From positions 331,029 through 395,028 of the forward strand of contig CH002742.1 in assembly GCA_000149265.1 (NCBI GenBank): a DNA stretch of 64,000 bases, read 5' to 3'. The position numbers were made by a program, and so were the translations under genes. Shown one piece after another: positions 21,283 to 35,901 of this stretch (position 1 is the stretch's first letter; every line of letters begins with the position of its first letter). This DNA is from Ciona savignyi. Lineage: Eukaryota > Chordata > Ascidiacea > Phlebobranchia > Cionidae. The notes under the pieces were generated by a model, which worked only from the letters and a program-made list of their open reading frames with translations, made no database searches and was not told where the DNA came from.

Positions 21283-23878
21283 TTTTTGCGGTAATTTTTA
21301 CCTTTTAAATAAACCTTCCAATACTGTACACCTGCATACAAATTCTTCTTTGTCTAAAACTTGGTTTAAACTGAATTTTGAAATGTTTAATTATTTAACC
21401 ACGACTATACAACAGTCACGAGATGCATTTACACATAGTTACCAGCAGCTTATAGCGTTGAGTTTTATGTGGTATTAGAAATGAAACGCTTTGTAAAATG
21501 TGAATTATAAACACTCTGGTTAATTATTGACAAGCAATATTGAGATACCACTGTGGAGAGCAACGTCCGTACATTTTTATCCAGCAGTTACGCAAACAAC
21601 AAAACAAACACCGTTTAGGTCGTTTTGAAATATTGCGACAATTGCATTGCACAATACCATATGAAATGTTTTGGATTCTAAGCGTATATTTACATAAGTG
21701 TTTAATCACTTTGTGATGACACTGTCTTGGCTGTAAACTAGTAGTAAGAAGTGCCAGGATCGAAATGTTAAAAGTTAGTAAATACAACTAGATGGCGACA
21801 TGGAGTTAGAGAACAGCACGCGATCTTCATGAAACACGAACTTATTACCTACCTCCAACACTTCTTTTTATTGCATCCCACTTTAGTTAAATTAAGGTTA
21901 AAGATTTTCAAAATAAATAAATGAGAAAAAATCATGAATGGCAGCCTACTTTTTATATATAAATTAAATTATTTTTGAAGCGCATTAAACATGAAAAATA
22001 CCATGTTGGGCAGTTTTTCGCTTGTGGTTGTATTAATACTTACATAAATGAAAAATATTTTATACTACATAAAATTATTCCACACATTTTGATTGTACTT
22101 NNNNNNNNNNNNNNNNNNNNNNNNNNNNNNNNNNNNNNNNNNNNNNNNNNNNNNNNNNNNNNNNNNNNNNNNNNNNNNNNNNNNNNNNNNNNNNNNNNNN
22201 GCCTAAACCCGCTTGGCCGGCGAATTGACTGAAAATCTCTCTTTTACTCAGTGTTTGGAGCGTTGCCTTTTTCATTCCGACTAAAGCGCAGTCAAGCACG
22301 TCCGCCGTCTTTCCAGTCTAAATTCAAGGAACGTGTTAAGTATATTTGTTTTGGTGAAGCTAGTGTTAATAATGTAGTTTCAAATGATAAATTAGCCCGG
22401 AGACATGGTAGAGAACGTCGAGTTGATATTTATATAGCTTTAGATCACAACCTACTAGCGTATGTTTCACTATAAGTGCTAAAAGAACTGTGACTAACAG
22501 CACATGTCAGTATTATGGAGAAAATCACGATGTTTACTTTTTGATGCGCTTATGACGTTATTATTTAGACAGAACGACGCTTAACACATGGAAAACAGAA
22601 GCCCTTGTGTTTAATTTTGTAACCCAGTTGTGTGATTTGGTGACAAATTATATTGGCTACTGAATTAAAGTGTCTAGCAACTTAGTAGATCAAATGCCCG
22701 TGGGGTAAAGAGTAGAGCATAAAAAATAGTTTTTGTCAGCCTATGTGAACATAGCTGATAAGGTATCACCGGATTTCCGTTCGGGTTACGCTTCATGTAA
22801 TAATTTGGCGTTGTACTGGAACATGCAGCTTGCTTGTGTTTTGCATACACTTACAGCAAGCAGCCTACGACGGTCGCGTCATGTGTGTTAAACTCTAGTA
22901 AAAACTATAAACAGTGACAGTTGTTCAAGTTTAATGCTATCTGATGTGTGTGTTAAACTCGAGTAAAAAATATAAACCGTGACAGTTGTTCAAGTTTAAT
23001 GCTATATGATGTGTTTAAATTAAAACAAAACACTATATTTAAGCGCTAAACTGTGTTAATCGGATCACATGGCTAAACAACTTTACGGTTTGAATTACCA
23101 GGGGAAACGTGCGCAGCTTTTTAGCGGATTAAAAGAGTTCAGTTGGTAGATTGAAAGGGCATGCCGGCTGCCATTACGTACCGCAAACCTCTGGAGAGAC
23201 CATTCGATCTACTCAAAGTGCCGTTAGTGGCACATGCGCGTTTGAAAAGCTCTTTTAAGTTAATTAAAACAGATGTAGTTATGAGTTAATTGTTTAGTGT
23301 GTGGATCGAACAGAACATTGCATGTGTATAAGATGTATTGTTTTGGGGAATTGATCCATGACTATACTTATTCGCTGTAGAAAACAAGGCAGAGCTGATG
23401 AAATGAATAAGCGCCAGTAGCTTGCCAACTTTACTGTCAATCAATGCTTTTGGTGTTTAATGATGGGCTGACGCTTAACTAATCCCAGCATGTGTTTGCC
23501 AAACGCATTTAAAACATCCTTGTGCGCTTCACTGCGTCATTTCCGGCCCAGTGTGAAATGTGTCGACGATGCGGCGTTAGAACGTTAATTATAATAGCCA
23601 CTAACAAGCGTTCAGCTGATCTGTAAGATCTATCAGCACGGTGGAATGGGAAAGTGTTAAATTGCTATGAACTTTCAGTAAACTCGTGTTACCCGGAAAT
23701 CGATACAGGAGCGCATTGATTAACATATCGTTTAACGTGTGTATTATTTTCACAAACAGGTTGTTTAAAGTAGGCAACGTTACTGGAATCAAGTGTTGGC
23801 AGCTAATCTTATATGTATGCCACAGAAATCTAAAAGAGTTGCCTACCCTCAGATTTAAAGCAAGTACTACGGCCTTCA
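21283..23878. other. Intergenic region with assembly gap and tandem duplication
   Basis: No supported gene. Positions 22101-22200 are 100 N, so the true distance is unknown and part of a gene could be missing. The frame 22251-22475 lacks any family signature. A 63-bp tandem duplication lies at 22882-23007. Confidence 0.5.
22882..23007. repeat. Two-copy tandem duplication, about 63 bp per unit
   Basis: Units 22882-22944 and 22945-23007 match nearly base for base; both contain gtgacagttgttcaagttta followed by atgctat. They differ at only a few positions, so the duplication is fairly recent. Confidence 0.85.
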
Positions 23879-26017
23879 ATGGCGAAATCCAGTCAAAAAA
23901 ATGTTGTTATAACCGGTAAGTGGTTCATTCGGCGTAAAGTTTGTGTAGTTCCGTTGTATACTTTTTGTTTTTGTACTTGTGTTAAATTAGCTTTGCGTTA
24001 TATTCAGTAAAGACCGATGCAATCCGTATTCGTTTAACATGTTTTATTAACAGGCTGTGATATACCGAATTCATACGGTTATGAGCTGGCATTGTGCCTC
24101 GACAACCAGGACTACGTTGTTTTCGCCGGTTGCACGGACTGCAACAGTGTTGGTGCACGTTCGTTGGCGTCACGCGGCTCCACGCGACTAGCTGTTTTGC
24201 AAATTGACGTCACAAAACAAGACGAAATCGATGACGCAACCGAAATGATCCAAGACATGATAGGGGACGAGGGTAGGTTGAGTCAGATTGCATACTCAAA
24301 TGACGAACGATTTATATTTATTCACGCCTTCTGGTATTGGGGAATATTGTACTCTTAATCAATAATGCCGATATAAATCATTTTTTTATCCAAATGGTTT
24401 AAACTGTTTCTCAAAACAGTTACATGGAAGTAGTTTAAAACGGAACTCTGGCTAATCCCGGCCACTTCCACCTTTGTTGGTACAGGTCTGTGGGCGGTTG
24501 TGAATTGTGCGGAGTATTACACGGTGGCGGAAGCAGAGTGGTGCGCCGTGGATGATTACGAGCTGTCAATGCAAATTAATTACCTCGGGACTGTTCGAGT
24601 GACTAAAGCACTTCTTCACCTTGTCCGTCGAGCGAGGGGAAGGATCGTTAACCTTAGCAGCATGGCTGGTAAGTTGACATTTTATTCCTGGATCAGGAAT
24701 ATACATTTCTCCTTTTTAATACCTCTTATTTTATATAATATAAGCTGAAGTATAGGGACGTGACTCCATTATTCCCAAATGAATTAATCACACTCGCAAA
24801 CAGTCAAGAATAAACATTACATCATCGGCACAGGTTGCCTCGCTCGCGCGGGCCAATCAGCATACTCTGCGAGCAAGTTCGCACTTGAAGCCTTTACGGA
24901 TTGTCTACGGCAGGAAATGCTCAAGTGGGGAGTGTACGTGAGTTTGGTGGAACCTGCTTATTTCCCCGGTGAGTACTTCGTGCGCGATTGCTCATGGTTT
25001 AAATTGAAACTTTCCGTGTTTCACTTTTTTATGAAATATCATAAAATAAAAACCTTAACGGGTATTTTATTATGTGACCTCACACAGCGGTATAATCATT
25101 GATTTTTATTAACTGGATGTAATTCAATATGCAATTTAGTTGTAAGAATCGCGATTATAATTGTAGCCGTCTGACCTTTGTTCTTATTATCTCCATTAAA
25201 TTGTTGCTTAAAAAATACCCGGGTTAAACGGAAAGCTTGACTGTATATGAGTGTATTGATCTATACACCGAACATACATTTTGCATGAAGGTTAAGTTTA
25301 AATTATTTATGTCCTTTCCCTAGTTTAGCGATTGCTGCATTTTGAACAGCCATTCTCGTTCAAACAAATTATGAATTTAAATAGAACCACTACAATACAT
25401 ATACGTATATATAATATACTTGTTTTTTTATTATAGAGGGAAACCTGGTGTTGTCTGAACCTCACACTTCGGTGCGACTCAAACGAGTTCCTGATCATGT
25501 CAAAGCAGTTTACGGTGAAGAGTATTTCGTCAACTTCATAAATTCAGTTTCGAGGAATGACGAAACAGAACGCGAGAATCATCCGAAGATCAACTCTGCA
25601 GAACCGTTGCTCCCCAACAGCCAGTCGTCCACTTTAACATCCGGCTACTCTTCTATGTCATCCACCTCTGCTTCGCTGAAGAAGAAAATCCCCAAGGGCC
25701 CTGCTTTAAACCCGGGCGACTATGACCCTGAGACACCGGACGAGGAAAAGAAGAGACGCACGATCTCATTGGGGGCAGGAGCGTCTTCCACTCTCAAATC
25801 GTCACCGGACTTCGGGAACACGAATCGCGTCCTCTACGCTCTTGCGGAAGCAGTCACCACCAACTCACCCAAAGTCCGTTACTTCATTGGCTCATTCCAA
25901 GATCGAGTGGTCAAATCCGCCGCTGCTTTTCTCCCAACCGTTGTCATGGACACCTACTTAACCTCGGGTAAACTTGCCAAGTGTGTGCCAAAAGTAATAA
26001 AGCAGAAGGTCGACTAA
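23879..26017 (+). CDS. BDH1-like short-chain dehydrogenase (SDR9C group)
   Basis: Exons: 23879-23915, 24054-24272, 24486-24668, 24834-24968, 25437-26017; 384 residues, in frame throughout. The family oxidises 3-hydroxybutyrate, retinol or steroids with NAD(P). Seen here: VVITGCD at the cofactor-binding turn, VVFAGC, DVT, GTVRVTKALLHLVRRARGR, NLSSMAG with the catalytic Ser, YSASK with the catalytic Tyr and Lys, then EAFTDCLRQEM and SLVEP. These blocks resemble D-beta-hydroxybutyrate dehydrogenase most. Oddities: the glycine motif reads TGCDIPNSYGYELA, with extra residues and lost glycines; the usual NNAG is NCAE; and a Ser/Thr/Pro-rich insertion of about 90 residues sits near 245-335, before the conserved LYALAEAV...VRYF end. 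No mitochondrial leader is visible, unlike BDH1. Cofactor use may be altered. Confidence 0.85.
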
Positions 26018-27343
26018 ACGACCATTCTTTATTCAGCATTCGAGATTATTATGAATTCGTTCTATTCTTTAACTTCTGTTTAACACAAATTCATGTTTAA
26101 CACATCGTTTAATAGCTAGTAATAGCAATGTTCAGATATTTGATCCCATTTGATCTGATCTGAAGATATAAACATGAAACTGTTAATCGTGCAATTGTAC
26201 GCCGTGTGCCTTCGGTAAAACCGTATACAAATGGATTTGTTGCTCATACAACAACGGTCATCACCTCTTAATGCAATTAATAACTGTTTGTTTTACTTTT
26301 TTCAAAACGATATTAACTTAAAATGTTTTAACGTGGCAGCGTATTTTATAGTGTACACTCTTTCGAGAATTATTACTGTTTTGAAACGTACGTTTTTGTC
26401 TTTTGTTATTTTGCGAATATTTCTTTTCAACATTTATTATTAAAGATAAGAAACGATGAAAACAAATTTAACTTTGCATGTGATCAGAGTGGTATTTCCA
26501 CTCAAGCCCTCTTTGAGCGTCACGAACGTAAAAGAAGAACTTGATTTGTAATCTGTTTATTTATAGGCCTTGGTTTAGTTAGGCATGCCACGGCAATTTT
26601 CTGGCTCACCAGATTCGTATTAACATCAAGTTCGTAGGTGTAGCTTTAAGCTGTGTAAAATAACCATGAAACGCTTAATGCGTGTTATATGTATACCACA
26701 CCCGTAGTAATCAACAGCTTAGGCTAATATAAATATAGTCTAGTGGAAATTAATAAACGCCCCCAAGCTTAGTTAATATCAAAATTTAAATATGTGAGAA
26801 TTCGACAAGCAGTCGTATTGTTGTTGAAATAAGTGCTCTTGAGCGCTACATGCCCACGAACCAGAAAAGAGGTTTGAAAACACATGCGTATTACCATAGC
26901 CGAATGAGACTAGTCATTTCGCTATTCAAAACATAACTTGCTTATTTGGTTTCCTATATTCACAATCTCACTGACCTCAAAGGAATATCTTATTTGTTTA
27001 CAAACTCAAATCCAGTCCAAGTGTATGTCCGATTCAATTACTACAATATGATTTCACAACATCGGTTCCTTTGTGTGCGACAAAATCAAAATCATGTACT
27101 CCAAGGAGATGACGTTTTATTCGTATTGTGGTGACCTAATGGATTTAAACTTATGGTACGTAGAAATCGGCTCTCACGAGGATTGTATAGCAACTTTATG
27201 TGTCACACCATCGTGGAAACAATCAACGAATTATTCGCCCTACTTAGGTTCGTATGGCAATAAACCAATAAAACACGCTGATTCGTGGTGATTTTGGGTC
27301 AGAAGCTGATGTGTGATTCAAATAATGGTTGATTACTGAGTTT
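26018..27343. other. Non-coding spacer between convergent genes
   Basis: This holds the 3' flanks of the plus-strand dehydrogenase and the minus-strand hydrolase. The open frames at 26231-26443, 26946-27134 and 27073-27291 show no family features and no splice context. Confidence 0.45.
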
Positions 27344-30247
<2,904 letters not shown>

Positions 30248-30732
30248 TTACAAATGGACAGATTTCTACCCTACGCTTCCCTAAGATACAGCTACCTTTC
30301 CCGCGCGAACAATTGTTTCGTACTCCTGTCAAAAGCTGTGACGTACTGCAGATTCTAACACTTACGAGAAAGACAGCTGAGATAAATAAAAGAAAGATAC
30401 GACGTATGGAACAAATCTCAATTATTTAAACGAAAAATACGGAAATTTCTACAAAAAAGTTGTTATAATTCTTAAGAAGCAATAATGCGTATATACAGTG
30501 GGAGCAATTACATGAGCAACGTGAAGAATTTCATAATTGTTTGCAAAACAACGGTAGTATCGGTAAGAGTAATGTAGTTATTAAACCATCAACCAGAATG
30601 TTGAGGTGCGTAGAGTATGTACAGCATATATACAAGTTTCTTTTGGTTCAAGAACGATTAAAGACAGCGAGGGTAAACCATCGATGTTGAATCCTCGATA
30701 TAGCTGTTGAGGTGTCATCGTCGCCATCATTG
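30248..30732. other. Spacer between SLC6 gene stop and ADPRH start
   Basis: Only 485 bp separate two genes on the same strand. The spacer must hold the transporter's 3' UTR and the hydrolase promoter or, if the pair is co-transcribed as in some tunicate operons, a trans-splice acceptor. I see no feature that decides this. Confidence 0.4.
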
Positions 30733-33700
30733 TTATGCGTCCAAATGCGTGGACTCGTAAGGTGGCGGCAGAGGGTCCATAATTGTCGGAAATACCTTTT
30801 CTTCGTCTGGATACTTGTTGTTGGTGTTTGGAAGGTATCTTGAGCCGCACGCATCCCCAAAGACATTTCGAATATGGCTACTTACTAGCAACGCCCCCTC
30901 GTTGCCTGTGGAAAGTAAAAAAAGACGTTTGTGCTATTCTTAGATATGCACCAAGAAGAACGCGCAACATTGCCTATTGTAGAAAGCGGTAGGATGGGAT
31001 ATATGATATTCATGTTTCATCCACATGAATAGGAAACTCGAAGGGGCGGTAATACACGGACAATTGTAAAATTGTTTCGCGAATACTGTAGGGAGCGTTC
31101 TCACACTGATATCCGTAAGATTTACTCGCCCACCGTTAGATTAGCGGAGCTATTGCAGTGTTTTGTACAATATTGAGACGTTACTGCTGTTTTAGTTTAT
31201 ACCATTTATTTCAGAAAAATTCCAACTTAGTGCCTTGCACAAGAACATCACCGACTAGCTCCCGGATGGTTTCGATCTCAGAAACTTTCGACTGTCTGCA
31301 TTGTATCGAAAATTATTTAGTGTTTTCATTTAATTTGTTTGTTTTTTCTTAAAATTATTCGTCTTTGTTTTTCTTGCATTTCGAAGTGAAATACCACAGA
31401 TTCTAGATTAGAAGTTAAAGTGTACATCACAGAACAATAAAATCCGGAGGTATTTGTTACGATACAGGCTCCAATTAAAAAATATGAAAGGTTAAAGTAT
31501 ATAAAATGTTTTAAAATAGGGTGTTAACAAAATTCAAGCAATAGTACGGAAAACCAGTGTCGATAAATAAACAATGCAAATGCATTCATATATAATTCTG
31601 TTGATAAATTGGTCGGGCAGACCATTCTACCACACAACAGTTCTCATCTAAATATGTTATTACGGAAAAGTGACACAATACGGCCGATTGTAAATTTGAT
31701 CGAAAAATGCTGACTGGCAAAATAGGGTATGGGTAATGTAAAAAAAAGGTTACTAATGGTAGACCATAAAATAAGTTTTACCTTTAATATAACGGTCAAG
31801 GTGATGACTGCCGTACTGTGGGCGAACTGCGTTGCTTAGTCTCTGCAATATATATACCAGTATCAATAAAAAAAACAAATAGAAACCAAGAAACCTGTTG
31901 TCCGGCAATAAAAATGTCCACCTACCTCGAGAAAAGTAGAACCCGGGGCTGTGATGAGTTGATAGGCCGCCACCACGGGAATACAGAGCATTGAAGAAAG
32001 GGCAAGACACCAACCGATGAGTAGCCCCCACCAGGGATACTCGTATGTTCGGTTGTATGTTAGGGGTTTGTGACTGATCAACACAAATATGAAAATACCC
32101 TGCAAGTACGATGAATATAAGTGAACATTACATGTACAGGATATGGTAGGATATTCATGTTTATCCCCGTGATTGGAAAAAACCAAGGGGCGTTAATACA
32201 AAGACGATCGTCAGATCAACTTGCGCCCAACGTCGGGTTAATGGAGCTTTTGCAGTGTGTTGTGTATGATACACACGTTCCTTCAATTTGGTAGAACTCA
32301 TTAATCAGCTGGGTTTAGGCAATATCCGTTTAGTACCTTGCCCAAGGACACAACCGACTAGTTAGAGACCAGTTTCGAACCGTCAACCTTTCGGTTGATA
32401 GGCGTCGCACTAAAGCACCAAACTAACCGGTCGGGGAGTATATATAAAATTGTATGTATAGATCATGTTGTAAAGAAAACTCCAATCATGTAGCATAAAA
32501 ATGAAATATTACCAATGTTGCAGCTGGTGTAAGGAACAGCCAGCAATATTTGAATAGGGCCGGAGGTCGATAACCGATCATATCTTTGAGGTTTTGATAA
32601 TATCTATCCGCCCCTGGGAGGATAAAATTATTGAACAGAACACAATAAATATTACTGGTATTTTGCAATTTCAGTTTAATCTTGTTTCATTTTCAACAAC
32701 ACTAAAACTCGATTTCAAAAAATGTCCGTAACAACCACGTATATAATAGTATAATAGTAAACGAGGTGACAAAGTAAATATGTATTTCATATTAAAACGA
32801 CGATCCAACATCGTTTAGTTGCGATGACTTTTAAATGTACAAATTTATGATTACGAAAAAAGTATTCCTAAACAGCCTTGATGGAAAAAACATTTGTACG
32901 TAACGCTAAAAGTATTCTATCTCACCATAAATCCAGGCAATAGTGATGCATTCCCAAAGCGACATCCAAAGTAACGTCATTCCACTTGCAGAATAATAAT
33001 CGAATATTTGAAAGACGTACATCCCGCCCTATAAAAACAAGTGCACATTAAGATAAAAATTTATTAACATGTGGTAAGAATGTACCTCGGTTATCATGGA
33101 GAGTCCAATCAAGTAGCACACAATGCATGTCGCAGCCGAGAAAAGAGCTCTGCGTCTTCGGAGCAAGTGTGGAAACTGGTCGATAATCGCTGTGAGAAAC
33201 CCTTCTACCCCGACAAACTAAAGTGATGAGAAGATTTGCAGAATGAACTTTACAAGAAAAAAATGTAAAAAAACGGTTGTCTTAGTGAATTACCTGACTG
33301 TCTAAGCCGAGCAAGAGGATCATTAAGAAAAACAGGCACGACCAAAGAGGAGAAAGGGGCATCAGTGTCACGCCCTTGGGGTACGCAATAAACGCGAGTC
33401 CCGGTCCAGATTCCGCCACCTGGTCGATGGGAACTTTTTGCTCATGAGCCATGAATCCAAGGAAAGTGAAAATGACGAAACCGGCGAAAAAACTTGTGCC
33501 GGAATTGACAGCGGCGAGAATAACGGTGTCTCTGTAAATACAGATATCATTTAAAAAGGATACGTGAGGATACCCATACATTTGTTGAATAAAATTAAAC
33601 TCGCTTTTTACTTGAAGCAATTGTTGTTGTAGAGGTTGTAACTTCCCAGTGCTGACAACGCCCCGAGGCCAATTGCGTAGGAAAAGAAAACTTGTGTTCC

Positions 33701-35901
33701 AGCGTCAATCCAAACCTGCAGTCGGAGACAAAAGTTTGTTATTAAAACCGTTAACGTTACCAAAAGAGAATTACCTAAATCAATTGTTAAAGAAGGCTTT
33801 TGCTGTGGTGCATAATTATTACAAGCAATATACCTGAGCCTCTTGTAGTTTCGTCCAGTTGGGTTTAATATAAAACTGAATCCCTTCTAGGGCTCCTGGC
33901 AACATGACCCCTCGTATTAGAAGGCACAGAAGTACAATGTATGGAAAAAGAGCAGTGACATAGACAATCTAAAAATAAACCGCAAGTTTAATGCTTAATA
34001 TGAATGGAAGAGGGTGTGCATTAGTTTAAACAAGCAAATCGGCAAAGACGGTCCCACCGGATACATCATCACGCCTGCATGCCAGCGGCCAACAGCGCAC
34101 CGCAAATAGATACTAACTTTGCCTGTTGCTCTTACACCCTTGCAAATGCAGATGTAGCAAATTGTCCACGCCACCAGTAAACACAGTGCCAGTTCCCATC
34201 TTATTGAACCAGTATCAGTGATATCTGGCGTAATTTTCAGAACCTCCCTCCTGGTAATAAATTAGTTTTAATACAACACCACCGAGCATATGACCTTGGA
34301 GTAATAACAGCGCAATCGGCAATAGTAATAAATAGTAAAGTGCCGGTATCTGGCTTGTCAGTCGTGGTACCGGCGAACAACACTATGATACAAGGTGGTT
34401 CAAGTAAAGGGGGTGTATCTTTGCACAGGCCGAACCCACGGATATGTTTGATTAACTATATACGTGACCTAGAACACGGTTACTCACTCCCAAAACTCGA
34501 TCACCGGCGAGGATAATGTTGTATAATTAAATAAGTTTGAAGAATTCGTCGAGCTTTCATTGAGCGGCATGGTCATGTTTAACTTTGCTTTCTCTGTAAA
34601 CAAAGATCTCTCAGTTAATCACCACATTAGTTAAACGTGACCCTATAACCTTGAAGTTTGCGGGGCGGTTTCTAAACTGTCATTTCGCAATAACGGTCGA
34701 GTTGGACCATGAGCTTTGCGGTTGTGAGGTTAAAACAGCCACATTGTGACCGTATAAGGCAATATATTCAACGTCCTACCGGCGAGCATAGCGGTGAAAT
34801 TCGTGGTGCACCCGGCGGTGTTCCAAGCATTGCCACACGTAGACCAAGGTAATATAGTAGTGAAAGATCGGCCGAGATAATAGATTGCCCATGTGAGAAC
34901 CATAATATAGTAGCAGTTGCAGAAGAACACAATAACGGTGGAGGCGAATCCAATGCCTAAAATGAAACACGTTCAAGGTTAAAATAAACACTATCGCGGT
35001 TTACTTCGCAATAGGTGGCAAGGGGGTGAGATATAATTATCATTTTAACCTTTTTAATTTTTTAAAGGTATTACACTACCGATATGTTTACGCTCTCTGA
35101 CCTTTCATAAGTGGACATAAGTTCCAAATCCCAATTCCGCCCTGCTTCATAAACTGACCCAGTGAAATTTCCAAGAAAAACACTGGAATGCCGCTTGTGA
35201 TTATGAACAGCAAATAAGGTATCAGGAAGGCACCTATGAATAAACTGGCTTGTTAATTGGCAAGTCTCAAATGTGCGTGATAACAGTTCAAGGCAAATGC
35301 GGCACGCAATATATATATATATATACGTCATAGCGTTTGACACGGAGGAACAACTGCCCAACCGCAACAACCGATGTTTGGCTTCTGTGTTAATGAGTGC
35401 GAGCGTGCGGCTTGGGTGTAGATTTTAACGTCAAGGTCTTGACACGATTGTGTTTGCGTTGCGTTAACACTGATTAAAGTTGTTATAATAATTGAAGGTC
35501 TGTGACAACCATTAAACACGTTATATTATAGGGATACAGAACTTACCTCCACCATTCTTGTAGCAAAGATATGGAAACCTCCACACATTTCCAAGTCCAA
35601 CTGCAAAACCGACACAGGACAGGATAAAATCGAGTTTTCGGTCCCAAGTTTCACGTTGTCCATAATCAGCGGTGGTGAATGCACAATCACACGGAAGATC
35701 CGAGCTTGCATTTGAAGAACAGAGATCTGAGTGCTCGGTACCAGTGCTCGGTCGTGGGTTTGAACTCGTACAGAGCGATTGGACATTACCCGGGGTCTCT
35801 GCATCACACATTGGCGGATGGAGTATTGCGGATTCAGTATCTTCTGCCACTGCCACAATTCCGTTCCCGTTGTACGTGTCGCTGGCGTGCGGCATCTGCA
35901 T
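30733..35901 (-). CDS. SLC6A8: SLC6 sodium/chloride-dependent transporter, creatine-transporter-like, 14 exons
   Basis: Exons (minus): 35547-35901, 35102-35233, 34780-34956, 34488-34593, 34118-34250, 33834-33968, 33612-33715, 33294-33531, 33086-33217, 32926-33028, 32513-32613, 31926-32099, 31782-31842, 30733-30884; 700 residues, all phases consistent. The SLC6 fold with twelve membrane helices is evident: TM1 [30 protein letters not shown], the large glycosylated loop with two Cys ([13 protein letters not shown]) and NXS/T sites, [37 protein letters not shown] and [23 protein letters not shown] and the WIDAGTQ block favour creatine transporters over GABA or taurine carriers; substrate remains inferred. 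The last exon ends with [11 protein letters not shown], a WW-domain ligand that could recruit a Nedd4-type ubiquitin ligase. The N-terminal 80 residues are poorly conserved. Confidence 0.92.
30991..31303 (-). repeat. tRNA-derived SINE copy in last SLC6 intron
   Basis: A rearranged copy: the ggatgggatatatgatattc start and the gaaggggcggtaata block are followed by unrelated sequence, then tcgcccaccgttag, attgcagtg and a head fragment (gatggtttcgatctcagaaa). Confidence 0.6.
32138..32436 (-). repeat. tRNA-derived SINE copy, best preserved
   Basis: A full-length copy in the SLC6 intron between exons 11 and 12. On the minus strand it begins with a tRNA-like head: ggttagtttggtgctttagt at the A-box position and ggttcgaaact as B box. 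It runs through gggtttaggcaatatccg and ends with ggatattcatgtttatcccc read from the other side. Confidence 0.8.

Noticed and set aside
30581-30850. Longer minus-strand frames at the 3' end of the SLC6 gene
   Set aside because: Phase from exon 13 selects the frame ending at 30733 via the ctag acceptor at 30885-30888. The longer frames do not join in phase to a comparably convincing reading.
32486-33620. Alternative frames over the SLC6 exons
   Set aside because: Only the SLC6 frame joins across all exons; the others are shadows or intron read-through.
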